Shown here: positions 5,863 through 5,964 of the stretch, in pieces
Layout of the letters: each line of letters begins with the position of its first letter
Position numbering within the stretch: position 1 is the stretch's first letter
Notes under the pieces: generated by a model
Told to the model about the DNA's origin: nothing
Databases searched by the model: none
What the model saw: the letters and a program-made list of their open reading frames with translations, nothing else
Made by a program: the position numbers and the translations under genes
Origin: Phycisphaerales bacterium
Lineage (GTDB): Bacteria > Planctomycetota > Phycisphaerae > Phycisphaerales > UBA1924
Direction of reading: 5' to 3'
Assembly (NCBI GenBank): GCA_020054055.1
Contig: JAGVLZ010000103.1
Span: 1 to 5,964 of the forward strand
Length of the DNA: 5,964 bases

Positions 5863-5964
5863 ATGCTCCAAGCAGAAACAAGATGCGACGTGGCGGACAA
5901 CTCGGGGGCGAAGATCGCCTACGTCATCCGCGTGCTGGGCGGCTCGACCGGCACGGGCCAGTTC
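5863..5964 (+). CDS. rplN: 50S ribosomal protein L14 (uL14), 5' part only
   Basis: L14 binds 23S rRNA at the subunit interface and takes part in bridge B8 and in RsfS-mediated silencing. Only the first 34 codons are present; the frame runs open off the window end, against a usual length near 122 aa. The visible part has the family start, MLQAETRCDVADNSGAK (1-17), with the hallmark VADNSGAK, and the IRVLGGS strand (22-28). The gene lies 12 nt after rpsQ. Its position after rpsQ is the canonical start of the spc part of the cluster. Confidence 0.95.
   Translation, partial: MLQAETRCDVADNSGAKIAYVIRVLGGSTGTGQF

Overview
The window is part of the S10/spc ribosomal-protein operon of a GC-rich bacterium, probably a member of the Planctomycetota and possibly the Phycisphaerae. 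The order is rplV (L22), rpsC (S3), two foreign-looking secreted-protein genes, rplP (L16), rpmC (L29), rpsQ (S17) and the first 34 codons of rplN (L14). The lineage call is inference. It rests on the GC-rich ribosomal genes, a C-terminal VPGP + hydrophobic + basic tail (a PEP-CTERM-like sorting signal), and paired calcium loops of the DxDxDGDVDFAD type. Dockerin-like repeats of that type are common in planctomycete exported proteins.

Layout: all genes are on the + strand and tightly packed. rplV and rpsC are 7 nt apart. rpsC is followed after 26 nt by a 365-aa exported protein with a degenerate formylglycine-generating-enzyme (SUMF1-like) fold and no catalytic cysteines. Its stop overlaps the start of an 804-aa exported protein (ATGA). 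That protein consists of a Gly/Ser/Thr/Val-rich repeat region, probably a beta-solenoid, then a beta-rich domain, a dockerin-like Ca-binding pair and a helical acidic tail. A 64-nt spacer without a visible terminator leads to rplP, and the canonical order rplP-rpmC-rpsQ-rplN resumes.

The ribosomal proteins act together. L22, L16, L29 and L14 belong to the 50S subunit; S3 and S17 belong to the 30S. The two middle genes carry export signals and have no obvious translational role. They most likely form a two-gene cassette for a cell-surface or extracellular structure that sits inside one of the most conserved bacterial gene clusters and shares its transcript.

The two most unusual points are this insertion between rpsC and rplP, and the L22 protein. 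L22 has an extra N-terminal domain of about 76 residues that resembles an XRE-type helix-turn-helix. No RNA genes, CRISPR arrays, transposases or minus-strand genes could be supported, and no gene-free stretch exceeds 64 nt.
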